This document shows, piece after piece, positions 5,460-5,755 of a DNA stretch of 5,755 bases (position 1 is the stretch's first letter; every line of letters begins with the position of its first letter). The stretch spans positions 1-5,755 of the forward strand of contig JAISQC010000028.1 of assembly GCA_031274465.1 (NCBI GenBank). Reading direction: 5' to 3'. The position numbers and the translations under genes are program-made. A model generated the notes under the pieces. It worked only from the letters and a program-made list of their open reading frames with translations, did no database searches and was not told the DNA's origin. The stretch is from Synergistaceae bacterium (lineage in GTDB: Bacteria > Synergistota > Synergistia > Synergistales > Synergistaceae).

Positions 5460-5755
5460 GTGAAAGTCATATTGGTTCAGGATGTGCCGAAAGTCGGCTC
5501 AAAAGGGGAAATGGCGGACGTTGCCGACGGATACGCCAGGAATTTCCTCATCAGAAAAGGCCTGGCGATCGAGGCAACGGAGAGCAAGACGAGAGAGTGG
5601 GAGGAGTCTTTGCGGAACAAAAAGAACCGCGAGGCTAAACTCGAGCGCGCGGCCGTCGAGACCAAGAAAAAAATCGGCGGCAAAAAAGTGACTGTGGAGA
5701 TGAGCGCGGGAGAGGAAGGGCGGCTCTTCGGAAGCGTCACCACTGGCCAGATAGC
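5460..5755 (+). CDS. rplI: 50S ribosomal protein L9 (3' end outside the window)
   Basis: L9 binds 23S rRNA on the large subunit, and its long connecting helix reaches out from the ribosome near the L1 stalk. Translation from the GTG at 5460 gives 98 complete codons with no stop before the window ends. The N-terminal domain is unmistakable: MKVILVQDVPKVGSKGE, then ADGYARNFLIRKGLAIEAT. The connecting helix rich in K and E follows (about residues 42-72), and then the start of the C-terminal domain 'GGKKVTVEMSAGEEGRLFGSV'. A full L9 is about 148 residues, so roughly 50 residues lie beyond the window. The gene begins one base after the stop of the YybS-like gene, so the two are probably co-translated. 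Only the right edge of the window truncates it; the visible part has no defect. Confidence 0.95.
   Translation, partial: MKVILVQDVPKVGSKGEMADVADGYARNFLIRKGLAIEATESKTREWEESLRNKKNREAKLERAAVETKKKIGGKKVTVEMSAGEEGRLFGSVTTGQI

Overview
This window looks like ordinary bacterial chromosome: conserved translation and replication genes, all on the + strand. It is GC-rich (roughly 60% by eye), yet uses ATA for isoleucine and AGG for arginine heavily. That codon habit, together with a DUF3857-type gene before argS and the order S6-SSB-S18-YybS-L9, makes me lean towards Synergistota or a Firmicutes-like diderm. This is an inference, not a demonstrated assignment. I see no mobile element, tRNA, rRNA, CRISPR array or phage gene.

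Layout. Positions 1-1250 hold the C-terminal two thirds or so of a DUF3857/transglutaminase-like protein gene that enters from upstream of the window. Its reading frame carries a TAA stop at 156-158, but the same frame keeps looking homologous on both sides. The gene is therefore either a nonsense-mutated pseudogene or contains a sequence error. It also lacks the catalytic cysteine expected of a transglutaminase. argS (1274-2950, arginyl-tRNA synthetase) follows, with a strong ribosome binding site. One base after its stop comes a small FtsB/DivIC-like division protein gene (2952-3251).

A promoter-like element (TTGCGC, 17 bp, TATAAT) overlaps the end of the division gene. It starts a new unit: a roughly 75-nt leader with two hairpins, then rpsF (S6), ssb and rpsR (S18). 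A clear intrinsic terminator sits just after rpsR. Beyond it lie a YybS/DUF2232 membrane protein gene (4544-5458) and, one base after its stop, rplI (L9), which starts with GTG at 5460 and runs off the window end.

How they work together. S6 and S18 bind each other on the small ribosomal subunit, and in many bacteria they repress their own mRNA through its leader. SSB is co-transcribed between them. ArgRS and L9 also serve translation, and the FtsB/DivIC-like protein serves septum formation. I did not find a novel multi-gene system. The points most worth a second look are the in-frame TAA, the cysteine-less transglutaminase-like domain, and the rpsF leader, which folds but lacks the CCG signature I associate with known S6:S18 leaders.
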